From NCBI RefSeq assembly GCF_010093345.1, contig NZ_PDWT01000001.1, positions 62,001 through 126,000 of the forward strand: 64,000 bases of DNA, written 5' to 3'. A model generated the notes under the pieces. It saw nothing but the letters and a program-made list of their open reading frames with translations. It searched no databases and was not told where the DNA came from. The DNA comes from Pseudoxanthomonas yeongjuensis. Lineage in GTDB: Bacteria > Pseudomonadota > Gammaproteobacteria > Xanthomonadales > Xanthomonadaceae. A program made the position numbers and the translations under genes. Positions 57,144-64,000 of this stretch are shown piece after piece; the stretch's first letter is position 1; each line of letters opens with the position of its first letter.

Positions 57144-59243
57144 TCAGACTTTCGCCAGCAACGCCGCCTGCGCCGAATACGCAGCTTCGCCTTCGGCCGG
57201 CGACAGCTTGTGGTATTCGCCGTCGGCGTCCAGTTCCCAGGCGTTGCAATTGTCGTCCAGGTAATTCTGCAGCGCTTCCTTGAACACGCGCCTGGCCAGG
57301 TCCTCATCGAGGATCGGGAAACAGGTTTCCACGCGGTGCAGCAGGTTGCGTTCCAGCCAGTCGGCGCTGGCGCAATAGAGCTCGGGATCGCCGTCGTTGC
57401 CGAACCAGTAGATGCGGCTGTGTTCGAGGAAGCGGCCGACGATCGAACGCACGCGGATGTTCTCCGACACGCCGGGCACGCCGGGGCGCAGCGCGCAGGC
57501 GCCGCGCACGATCATGTCGATCCTGACCCCGGCCTGCGAAGCGGCATACAGCGCTCGGATGATCCGCGGCTCGTTGATCGCGTTGATCTTGACGATGATG
57601 CGGCCCTGCTTGCCGGCGCGCGCCAGCTTCGCTTCGCGCTCGATCTTCTTCAGCAGGCCGGCGTGCAGGGTGAACGGCGACTGCAGCAGGCGTTTCAGCT
57701 TGGTCGACGGGGCCAGGCCCGAGAGTTGCTGGAATAGCAGGTGCACGTCGTTGCCGATGTCGGGGTCGGCGGTGATCAGACCCAGGTCGGTGTATGCGCG
57801 GGCGGTGCCGCTGTGGTAGTTGCCGGTGCCCAGGTGCACGTAACGACGCAGCTTGCGGCCCTCGCGACGCACGATCAGCAACATCTTGCCATGGGTCTTG
57901 AAACCGACCACGCCATACACGACCTGCACTCCGGCTTCCTGCAGGCGGTCGGCGACACCCAGGTTGGCGTCCTCGTCGAAGCGCGCGCGCAGCTCGACCA
58001 CCACGGTCACGTCCTTGCCGTTGCGCGCGGCCAGGATCAGCGCGTCGACGATCGCCGAATCCTTGCCGGTGCGGTACAGGGTCTGCTTGATCGCCAGCAC
58101 GTTGGGATCGACGGCGGCCTGGCGGATAAGTTCGGGCACGGGGGTGAAGGCGTCGAACGGATGGTGCATCAGTACATCGCCGTCGTCCACCGTCTCGAAC
58201 ATCGAATCCATCCCGCGCAAGGTGCGAGGACTGAACGGCGGATACTTGAGTTCGGGCTTGTCGGCCAGGTCGTAGACCTGGATCACGCGGTTGAGGTTGA
58301 CCGATCCGTCGATCAGGTAGACCGCGTTCTCGGGCAAGTCGAAGTTCTTCAACAGCGTGCGCACGATCGGCTTGGGACAGTCCCTGGCGATCTCCAGCCG
58401 CACCGCCGGGTTGTAGCCGCGACCGATCAGTTCGTCGCGCAGGGCCAGGGCCAGGTTTTCCACCTCGGCCTCGTCCACCACCAGTTCGGAATTGCGCGTC
58501 ACCCGGAACTGATAGGCGCCCTTCACCTCCATGCCCGGGAACATCTCGTCGGCGAATGCGGAGAGCACCGACGACAGCAGCACGAAATCGTGTTCGCCAC
58601 CGGACACGCGCTGCGGCAGGTGGATGATGCGCGGCAGCGAACGCGGCGCACGCACGATGGCCATGTGCCCGGCGCGGCCGAATGCGTCCTTGCCCTTCAG
58701 CACCACCACGATGTTCAGCGACTTGTTGAGGATCTTCGGGAACGGATGCGAAGGATCCAGCCCCAGCGGCGACAGTACGGGCATGATCTCGTTGCGGAAA
58801 TAGGCGCGCAGCCAGCGGGTCTGGCGCGCGTTCCAGCTGTCGCGGCTGAGCACGCGCACGCCGGCCTCGGCCAGGCCCGGGCGCAATACTTCGTTCCAGC
58901 AACGGTACTGGGCGTCGACCAGCAGGGCGGCGCGCTCGTGGATCTTGTTGAGCACGGTGGCCGGGCTCATGCCATCGGCCGCGGCCGGCAGGCCGAAATC
59001 CATCGCATGGCGCGTGGTCGCGGCGCGGATCTCGAAGAATTCGTCCAGATTGGTGCAGGAAATGCACAGGAAGCGCAGTCGCTCCAGCAACGGCACCTGC
59101 GGATCCAGCGCCTGGGCCAGCACGCGGAAGTTGAAATCCAGTTGCGACAGTTCGCGGTTGAGGTACAGCGCCGGGTCGCGCAGCGGATCGCCCTCGGTCG
59201 GCATGGCGATGGCGGGCAGGGCGGCAGGCAGGGCGGCGGTCAT
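57144..59243 (-). CDS. ppk1: Polyphosphate kinase 1
   Basis: A 699-residue enzyme that makes polyphosphate from ATP through a phosphohistidine. The N-terminal domain begins LYLNRELSQLDFNFRVLAQA, followed by LRFLCISCTNLDEFFEIRAA. The autophosphorylated His lies in VVGFKTHGKMLLIVRREG, with RYVHLGTGNYHSGTARAYTD after it. The second catalytic region has ELYCASADWLERNLLHRVE. The start ATG overlaps the phoR stop (ATGA), so translation is coupled to the phosphate sensor. Confidence 0.96.
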   Translation of the reverse strand: MTAALPAALPAIAMPTEGDPLRDPALYLNRELSQLDFNFRVLAQALDPQVPLLERLRFLCISCTNLDEFFEIRAATTRHAMDFGLPAAADGMSPATVLNKIHERAALLVDAQYRCWNEVLRPGLAEAGVRVLSRDSWNARQTRWLRAYFRNEIMPVLSPLGLDPSHPFPKILNKSLNIVVVLKGKDAFGRAGHMAIVRAPRSLPRIIHLPQRVSGGEHDFVLLSSVLSAFADEMFPGMEVKGAYQFRVTRNSELVVDEAEVENLALALRDELIGRGYNPAVRLEIARDCPKPIVRTLLKNFDLPENAVYLIDGSVNLNRVIQVYDLADKPELKYPPFSPRTLRGMDSMFETVDDGDVLMHHPFDAFTPVPELIRQAAVDPNVLAIKQTLYRTGKDSAIVDALILAARNGKDVTVVVELRARFDEDANLGVADRLQEAGVQVVYGVVGFKTHGKMLLIVRREGRKLRRYVHLGTGNYHSGTARAYTDLGLITADPDIGNDVHLLFQQLSGLAPSTKLKRLLQSPFTLHAGLLKKIEREAKLARAGKQGRIIVKINAINEPRIIRALYAASQAGVRIDMIVRGACALRPGVPGVSENIRVRSIVGRFLEHSRIYWFGNDGDPELYCASADWLERNLLHRVETCFPILDEDLARRVFKEALQNYLDDNCNAWELDADGEYHKLSPAEGEAAYSAQAALLAKV

Positions 59244-60580
59244 GCTATCTGGCTCTGGGAGGAGGGGCGCGGCGTGGAATCGGGTTCGCGCGGGTGCACG
59301 CGGTCGGCGTTGAAATGGATCGAGAACAGGCTGCCCTGGCCGACTTCGCTTTCGACCTCGAGCCGCGCCTGGTGCAGGTTCAACACGTGCTTGACGATGG
59401 AAAGACCCAGGCCCGTGCCGCCGCTTTCGCGCGAGCGGCTGGTGGACACGCGGTAGAAGCGCTCGGTGATGCGGGGCAGGTGCGCCTGCGGGATGCCGTA
59501 ACCGGTGTCTCGCACGCTCAATACCGCGCCGTCGCCTTCGCGCGCGAAGCGCAGCGTGATCGTGCCGCCGACCGGGGTGTAACGCACGGCGTTGCTGACC
59601 AGGTTGGAGAAGGCGCTGTGCAATTCCTTGTTGGAACCCCACAGATCGAAGCCGGCTTCGTCCTGGACCACCAGGTTGTGGCGGCGCTGGCTGAGCGCTT
59701 CGGCCTCGCGCTTCAGCGTGGCCAGCATCGGCGCCATCGCCACGCTTTCGTCGGGCAGGCTGTCCTGCGCTTCCAGCCGCGACAGGGTCAGCAGGTCCTC
59801 GACCAGCTGGGTCATGCGCTGGGACTGCTTCTGCATCTCCGACAGGATCGGCGCCCAGTCGGGGAAGTCGGTCGGGTCCAGCATGTCCAGGTAGCCGTGG
59901 ACCACGGTCAGCGGCGTGCGCAGTTCGTGCGAGACGTTGGCGACGAAATCCTGGCGCATCTGTTCCAGCCGCAACATCTTGCTGACGTCGCGTGCGACCA
60001 GCAGCCAGTACTCGTCCGAGTACGAAATCAGGCGCAGGTTGAGGCGCAGTTCCGGATCCACCGGCGAGGCCGCGTCCAGCATCGGTTCGGCATTGCGGCC
60101 CGCCGCCAGCCAGTGCGATAGCGGCAATGGTTGCAGGCGATCGCCGAGCGAGGTGCCCAGGCTGGAGCGTTGCAGGCCGAGCAGCGTGGTCGCCGCCTTG
60201 TTGAACCACTGCACGCGCTGGGTGTTCCGGTCCACCACCACGACCGCATCGGGCAAGGCGTCGGCGGCGGCGCGGTAGGCGCGCAGCAAGTCCAGCAAGT
60301 GGCGCTTGCGCGTGCGCATTTCCGACTGGCCGCGGTAGAGCAGGCGATCGAGCTCGTTCCATACACCCTCGCCGTGCACGGACTGGATGCGTTGCCGTGC
60401 GGTCAGCCGCAACAACACCTTGCGCAGGCGCCAGTAATGCCAGGCCACCACGCCCAGCGCCGCCACGGTCAGCACCAGCCAGACATGGCCCAGCAACCAG
60501 CCCAGCAACACGGCGGCAGCAAGTACCGCGACCAGTTGGCCGAGAGTCTTGAACCAGGCGGAGCGGAAGTGGAGGGGCAT
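59240..60580 (-). CDS. phoR: Phosphate regulon sensor kinase PhoR
   Basis: A 446-residue kinase. Two N-terminal membrane helices (AVLAAAVLLGWLLGHVWLVL continuing to VAWHYW) lack a large periplasmic loop, as in PhoR. A PAS domain has VVVDRNTQRVQWFNKAA. The phospho-acceptor is in FVANVSHELRTPLTVVHGYL. The ATPase has NLVSNAVRYTP, VRDTGYGIP and GGTGLGLSIVKHVL. The ATG at 60578-60580 is chosen; further upstream the frame translates the heptamer array ([14 protein letters not shown]), which is not protein-like. The ppk start overlaps its stop. Confidence 0.94.
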   Translation of the reverse strand: MPLHFRSAWFKTLGQLVAVLAAAVLLGWLLGHVWLVLTVAALGVVAWHYWRLRKVLLRLTARQRIQSVHGEGVWNELDRLLYRGQSEMRTRKRHLLDLLRAYRAAADALPDAVVVVDRNTQRVQWFNKAATTLLGLQRSSLGTSLGDRLQPLPLSHWLAAGRNAEPMLDAASPVDPELRLNLRLISYSDEYWLLVARDVSKMLRLEQMRQDFVANVSHELRTPLTVVHGYLDMLDPTDFPDWAPILSEMQKQSQRMTQLVEDLLTLSRLEAQDSLPDESVAMAPMLATLKREAEALSQRRHNLVVQDEAGFDLWGSNKELHSAFSNLVSNAVRYTPVGGTITLRFAREGDGAVLSVRDTGYGIPQAHLPRITERFYRVSTSRSRESGGTGLGLSIVKHVLNLHQARLEVESEVGQGSLFSIHFNADRVHPREPDSTPRPSSQSQIA

Positions 60581-60588
60581 GGGGGGCA

Positions 60589-60780
60589 GGAGCGAGGAGT
60601 GAGGGAGGAACGAGGAGCGAGGAACGAGAAACGAGGAACGAGGAACGAGGGATGCGTGGATATGGGGGCTCGGGAAGCGGGAATGATATGAGTGAAGCAT
60701 TACAGACTACCCATTCCCCCCTCACTTCTCACTCCTCCCCACTCACTCCTCGTTTCTCGTTCCTCGCTCCTCGCTCCTCA
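60589..60780. repeat. Heptamer inverted-repeat array between phoB and phoR
   Basis: Left arm 60589-60653 holds GAGGAGT, GAGGAAC, GAGGAGC, GAGGAAC, GAGAAAC, GAGGAAC, GAGGAAC and GAGGGAT in 7-base phase, with one four-base slip at 60601. About 65 bases follow, then a right arm (60717-60780) with the reverse-complement units ACTTCTC, ACTCCTC, GTTTCTC, GTTCCTC, GCTCCTC and GCTCCTC. The phoB stop codon (60778-60780) is the edge of the right arm. Confidence 0.9.
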
Positions 60781-61467
60781 CACCGACGCCGAGAACCGGT
60801 AGCCCGAACCCCGCACCGTCTGCACCATGTTTTCCACCCCGTGCGGCTCCAGGGTCTTGCGCAGGCGGCGGATATGCACGTCCACGGTGCGTTCTTCCAC
60901 GTACACGCTGCCCCCCCAGACATGGTCCAGCAATTGGGTGCGGCTGTAGACGCGCTCGGGGTGGGTCATGAAGAAATGCAGCAGGCGGTATTCGGTCGGC
61001 CCGATCGGCACTGGCGCGTCGCCGGCGAACACGCGATGCGCGGCGCCGTCGATGCGCAGCCCGCCGATGGCGATGCTGCCGTCCTCGTCGTCCTCGCGCG
61101 AACGGCGCATCACCGCGCGGATCCGCGCCAGCAGCTCGCGCGCCGAGAAGGGTTTGACCACGTAATCGTCGACTCCGGCCTCGAGCCCGCCGACGCGATC
61201 GTTCTCTTCGCCGCGCGCGGTGAGCATGATGATCGGCACGTCGCGGGTCAGCGCATCCTTGCGCCAGCGCCGGGCCAGTTCCAGGCCGCTGGTGCCGGGC
61301 AGCATCCAGTCGAGCAGGATCAGGTCGGGGACGCGATCCGCGATCGCGGTCTGGGCCTCGCGGGCGTCGCCGGCATGCACGGGCTCGAAATCGCCCTTGC
61401 GCAGGGCGAAGGCGACCATGTCGCGGATCGCGGGCTCGTCATCGACGATCAGAATGTGCTTTTGCAT
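60778..61467 (-). CDS. phoB: Phosphate regulon response regulator PhoB
   Basis: A 229-residue OmpR-family activator. In the receiver are the acidic pair in [20 protein letters not shown], Asp53 in [16 protein letters not shown] and the Lys in [18 protein letters not shown]. The DNA-binding winged helix has [20 protein letters not shown] and [20 protein letters not shown]. The start ATG at 61465-61467 follows AGGA. A Pho-box-like direct repeat 64 bases upstream predicts autoactivation. Its stop abuts the heptamer array before phoR. Confidence 0.95.
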   Translation of the reverse strand: MQKHILIVDDEPAIRDMVAFALRKGDFEPVHAGDAREAQTAIADRVPDLILLDWMLPGTSGLELARRWRKDALTRDVPIIMLTARGEENDRVGGLEAGVDDYVVKPFSARELLARIRAVMRRSREDDEDGSIAIGGLRIDGAAHRVFAGDAPVPIGPTEYRLLHFFMTHPERVYSRTQLLDHVWGGSVYVEERTVDVHIRRLRKTLEPHGVENMVQTVRGSGYRFSASV

Positions 61468-61530
61468 ATCGAGTCCTGCGCCAGGCCGTTCCGGCATTGT
61501 CATCCATGGCGGCAAGTAAACGACGTTTTT

Positions 61531-61548
61531 GTGACCATAAGGTGACAG
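61531..61548 (-). promoter_or_regulatory. Pho box upstream of phoB
   Basis: On the minus strand the sequence CTGTCACCTTATGGTCAC contains TGTCA and GGTCA exactly 11 bases apart, separated by an A/T-containing hexamer, which is the PhoB direct-repeat format. It is 64 bases upstream of phoB. Confidence 0.65.
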
Positions 61549-61616
61549 TGCCGGCCGGGATGGCGGGAATGGCCGGGTCGTGGGGGGGGCAGATGACAGG
61601 GTGGTTGCAGGGTGGG

Positions 61617-61775
61617 GAGGGACGAGAAACGAGAAACGAGGAGTGAGGAGTGAGGAGTGAGGAGTGAGGAGTGAGGAGAACCGCCGGGAGCTGAAACGCA
61701 GAGGACAGACCTGATCCCGACACCGCCTCTCGCCTCTCGCCTCTCGTTTCTCGTTCCTCGTTCCTCGTTCCTCAC
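61617..61775. repeat. Heptamer inverted-repeat array at the bepA stop codon
   Basis: Left arm 61617-61680: GAGGGAC, GAGAAAC, GAGAAAC, then GAGGAGT five times in exact 7-base phase, then GAGGAGAA. The right arm (about 61724-61775) holds GCCTCTC three times, GTTTCTC, and GTTCCTC three times. Seen from bepA, the array starts two bases after its TAG. It lies between the phoB promoter and the end of bepA. Confidence 0.92.
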
Positions 61776-63416
61776 CTAACGCCGATCCACATCCGGGTCG
61801 CGGATTCCCTGGCGGCGCAATTCCAGCACCTGCGGGGTGATGGTGGCGATCCGCGAATCGATGCGCGCGCGGGCGTAATAGTCCAGGTCCTCGCGCTTCT
61901 TCAAGGTCTGCAGCTGGATCAGCGCCTGTTCCGGGCGGCCATTGAGGAAGGCGGCCTCGGCATACGCTTCGCCGGCGCGCGCCAGGTCGCCGGCCAGTTC
62001 GTTGGAGCGGGCGAAATTCTGCTGGAACACCGGATCGTCGGCGGATCTACCAAGCAGGGGACGCAGTACGGCCTGCGCTCGCTGTCCGGCTTCGCGGCCA
62101 CCTTGTTCGTTCAACATTTGCGCATAGGTCAGGGCCACGGCGCGGTTGTTGGGTGCCTGCTGCAGCAACCGGTTGAACCGCTGGTTGGCCAGTGCCGCCT
62201 TGCCGGCGCGCGATTCCGCTTCGCCCATCGCCAACTCCAGCCACAGGTTGCCCGGGTGTTTTTCCAGCAACGGCTCCAGGTCGGCGGCCGCCGCGCCGGG
62301 GCTGTTGCCGCGCAACCGGGCCAGGGCCAGGCCGTATTTCTGCGCGTCGCTGAGTCCTTTCGCGCTGGCCAGGCGGATCCGCTCGTATTCGCCGATCGCT
62401 GCGCCGGGTGTGTCTGCACTGAGCACGCGCAGGCGCTCCTTGGCCCAGTCGAACTGGCCGCTGCCGCCCTTGGCCGCATCGCCCACCGAAACGAGCAGGG
62501 AGCTCGGCAACAGCGGGTTGAGGAGGCCGGGTATGGCATAGGAGGGATTGCGCGGGATCTGTTCGGTCTGGGTGCCGCCTGGTGTGGTGGTGGTCACCGA
62601 GATGCTGTTTTCCTTGGCGATCTGTTCGGCGCGCTGGCGCGCTTCGCTGATCCGGGTGATGGTCACCGGGTGGGTCTGCAGGTAGTCGGGGGTGCGTTCG
62701 CGGTCGCCGCCGCGGTTGCCGCGCATGGCCTGCGACATGCGTTCGAAGAACCCGGCCATCGCTTCCACGTCGTAACCGGCGCGGGCCAGGGTATAGATGC
62801 CGATCCGGTCGGCTTCGGATTCATTGCTGCGGGTGTAGTCGATCTGGCGCTGGGCGATCAGGCCCATGGCGCTGGCCACCGCGGCCTGGGAGGCGTTGCT
62901 GCCCGAATCGCCGCCGGCGGCCTGGGCCAGCACGATCGCGCCCAGCATGCCCAGCAGGATCGGGATCTGGTCGCGCTGCGCGCGTTCCGCCCCGCGCAGG
63001 ACGTGCTGCTGGGTGACGTGGGCGATTTCATGCGAAAGCACCGCCGCGACTTCGTCCTCGCGCTCGGCGGTGAGGATCAGCCCGGCATTGACCCCGATGT
63101 AACCGCCCAGGGTGGCGAAGGCATTGATCTGCCGGTCCTTGAGCAGGAAGAAATTGAACGGCTGGCGCGGCTGGTCGCTGTCGGCGCCCAAGTGGCCACC
63201 CATGTTCTGCAGCCAGTCGTCCAGCAACGGGTCTTCCAGCAGGTAACCGTAATTGCGCAACTCGCGCAGCATCATGCCGCCGTATTCGGCCTGCCGCGCC
63301 GGGGTCAGCAGTTCGCCTGCGGAAGAGCCGATGTCCGGAAGTTTGGAGTCCTGGGCCGGCGCCAGCGGGGCCGCCAGGGCCAGGGTCAGGGCGACAGCGA
63401 GCAGGGAAGGGCGCAA
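61776..63416 (-). CDS. bepA: M48 family metalloprotease, BepA/YfgC type
   Basis: A 546-residue periplasmic protease-chaperone that monitors outer-membrane protein (LptD) assembly. The signal peptide ends about residue 21 (APLAPAQ). The zinc site is HEIAH (129-133), with the third ligand Glu in [36 protein letters not shown] is typical, and a C-terminal TPR region of about 200 residues follows ([37 protein letters not shown]). Translation starts at TTG (63414-63416); no ATG would preserve the signal peptide. A heptamer array follows its stop. Confidence 0.93.
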   Translation of the reverse strand: MRPSLLAVALTLALAAPLAPAQDSKLPDIGSSAGELLTPARQAEYGGMMLRELRNYGYLLEDPLLDDWLQNMGGHLGADSDQPRQPFNFFLLKDRQINAFATLGGYIGVNAGLILTAEREDEVAAVLSHEIAHVTQQHVLRGAERAQRDQIPILLGMLGAIVLAQAAGGDSGSNASQAAVASAMGLIAQRQIDYTRSNESEADRIGIYTLARAGYDVEAMAGFFERMSQAMRGNRGGDRERTPDYLQTHPVTITRISEARQRAEQIAKENSISVTTTTPGGTQTEQIPRNPSYAIPGLLNPLLPSSLLVSVGDAAKGGSGQFDWAKERLRVLSADTPGAAIGEYERIRLASAKGLSDAQKYGLALARLRGNSPGAAAADLEPLLEKHPGNLWLELAMGEAESRAGKAALANQRFNRLLQQAPNNRAVALTYAQMLNEQGGREAGQRAQAVLRPLLGRSADDPVFQQNFARSNELAGDLARAGEAYAEAAFLNGRPEQALIQLQTLKKREDLDYYARARIDSRIATITPQVLELRRQGIRDPDVDRR

Positions 63417-63604
63417 GCAATACTCCGGCAGAGGGGTGGAACAAGTAAGTGGGATACGTAGATGGGAATCGCGAAGGGAGGATGACGGCTGGCGCTGGCT
63501 GTCGAGTGAACATCCGGTTAATCCGCAGCGTTCCAGTTCGCGGGCTGGTAACGCCGGGGCATGCCACCATAGTCTCCTGACCCCGATTGCCGCCGAGAAT
63601 TCCC

Positions 63605-63919
63605 GTGTCCGATGCAGTTGTTGCTGGAAAACCCGAGATCATCCTTTACACCACGGCCATCTGCCCTTATTGCGTAGCCGCCAAGAACTTCCTCAAGAGC
63701 AAGGGCCAGAGCTGGACCGAGGTGCGGATCGACACCGACCCGGTTGCGCGCGAAAAGATGATGGCCGCGACACGGCGCAGCAGCGTGCCGCAGATATTCA
63801 TCGGCCAGACCCATGTCGGTGGCTATGACGACCTGGTCGCACTGCACCGCGCCGGCAAGCTGGAGCCGCTTTTCGCCGGTCTGGCAGATGGAGAACAGGC
63901 CTACGGAGAGCAGGCATGA
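63605..63919 (+). CDS. grxC: Monothiol-sized dithiol glutaredoxin (Grx3 type)
   Basis: A 104-residue glutaredoxin with active site CPYC (Cys20, Cys23) in YTTAICPYCVAAKNFL. The glutathione-binding SSVPQIFIGQTHVGGYDDL contains the cis-Pro and GGYDD motif. It reduces disulfides and glutathionylated proteins in the cytosol. A GTG at 63605 is taken as the start; a TTG 18 bases earlier is possible. Its stop overlaps the next start (ATGA). It diverges from bepA. Confidence 0.9.
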   Translation: MSDAVVAGKPEIILYTTAICPYCVAAKNFLKSKGQSWTEVRIDTDPVAREKMMAATRRSSVPQIFIGQTHVGGYDDLVALHRAGKLEPLFAGLADGEQAYGEQA

Positions 63920-64000
63920 GCGACAAGACCGGGAACGAAGACGATCGCCTGGCCGAGTTCACCCGGTTCCGCCAGCGCATGAACGAGCGCATTCTCGCCG
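63916..64000 (+). CDS. Partial gene, possibly carboxymuconolactone-decarboxylase family
   Basis: The first 28 codons encode MSDKTGNEDDRLAEFTRFRQ and then RMNERILA, cut by the window end. The ATG overlaps the glutaredoxin stop, so the two genes are coupled. The RQRMNERIL phrase resembles the start of xanthomonad carboxymuconolactone-decarboxylase-like (AhpD-related) proteins, which would fit a thiol-redox context, but the fragment is too short to be sure. Confidence 0.45.
   Translation, partial: MSDKTGNEDDRLAEFTRFRQRMNERILA

Noticed and set aside
57144-60725. A 1193-codon open frame suggesting a PhoR-Ppk fusion protein.
   Set aside because: Upstream of the ppk ATG the frame is a shadow of phoR in another frame; the true PhoR is in a different frame and stops with an ATGA overlap.

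Overview
The window is high-GC gammaproteobacterial chromosome. It most resembles the Lysobacteraceae/Xanthomonadaceae (Lysobacter, Luteimonas, Stenotrophomonas and relatives). The evidence is the family-typical proteins (Bpt, CreBCD, PhoBR-Ppk-Ppx, BepA, Mfd, a periplasmic LigE-type ligase) and the many dispersed palindromes that start GTAG or GTGGG and end CTAC or CCCAC, resembling the GTAG-headed REP elements described in Stenotrophomonas. I see no rRNA, tRNA, CRISPR array, prophage or complete insertion sequence.

Layout. 0-5.2 kb: a truncated lipoprotein gene, bpt, a PAP2-like membrane protein, a five-EF-hand exported protein, an ECF sigma factor fused to a membrane domain, a small membrane protein and tesB. 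5.2-11.4 kb: a five-copy tandem repeat array, ampD, a MOSC protein, a small alpha/beta hydrolase, rlmL, and an unusual protein joining an N-terminal ClpS-like domain to an AAA+ ATPase. 11.4-11.9 kb: a hairpin-dense non-coding stretch.

11.9-31.7 kb is a large polyamine-catabolism region: ald, a class III aminotransferase, a divergent XRE-cupin regulator, puuC, an MFS transporter, puuB, puuA, puuD, a second puuA-like gene, a spuC-type aminotransferase, potF, a PfpI/DJ-1 gene, potGHI and a succinate-semialdehyde-type dehydrogenase. Together they can import putrescine, take it to GABA by gamma-glutamylation or direct transamination, and pass GABA to succinate. Pyruvate is the likely amino acceptor, and alanine dehydrogenase would regenerate it.

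31.7-46.2 kb is housekeeping and mixed: two pirins, a flavin-reductase-like NAD-binding protein, aqpZ, endonuclease V with a secreted ATP-dependent ligase, a lipoprotein histidine phosphatase, mfd (with a dispersed repeat inserted in frame), a methyltransferase, a GNAT protein and a YedI-type membrane protein. 46.2-51.2 kb: rlmJ diverges from creBCD. 51.2-55.4 kb: a second tandem repeat array, a PAP2 phosphatase overlapping a glycosyltransferase, a GFA protein, an NTF2-like protein and an aldo/keto reductase. 55.5-64 kb: ppx, ppk, phoR and phoB (phosphate/polyphosphate block with a Pho box), bepA, a glutaredoxin and the start of one more gene.

Most unusual features: the ClpS-AAA+ fusion; arrays of 7-bp GAGNNNY units arranged as inverted repeats that begin at or within two bases of the stop codons of potI, phoB and bepA; tandem REP units foldable as cloverleaves; the repeat-derived peptide in Mfd; and REP elements that supply the stop codons of ampD and rlmJ.
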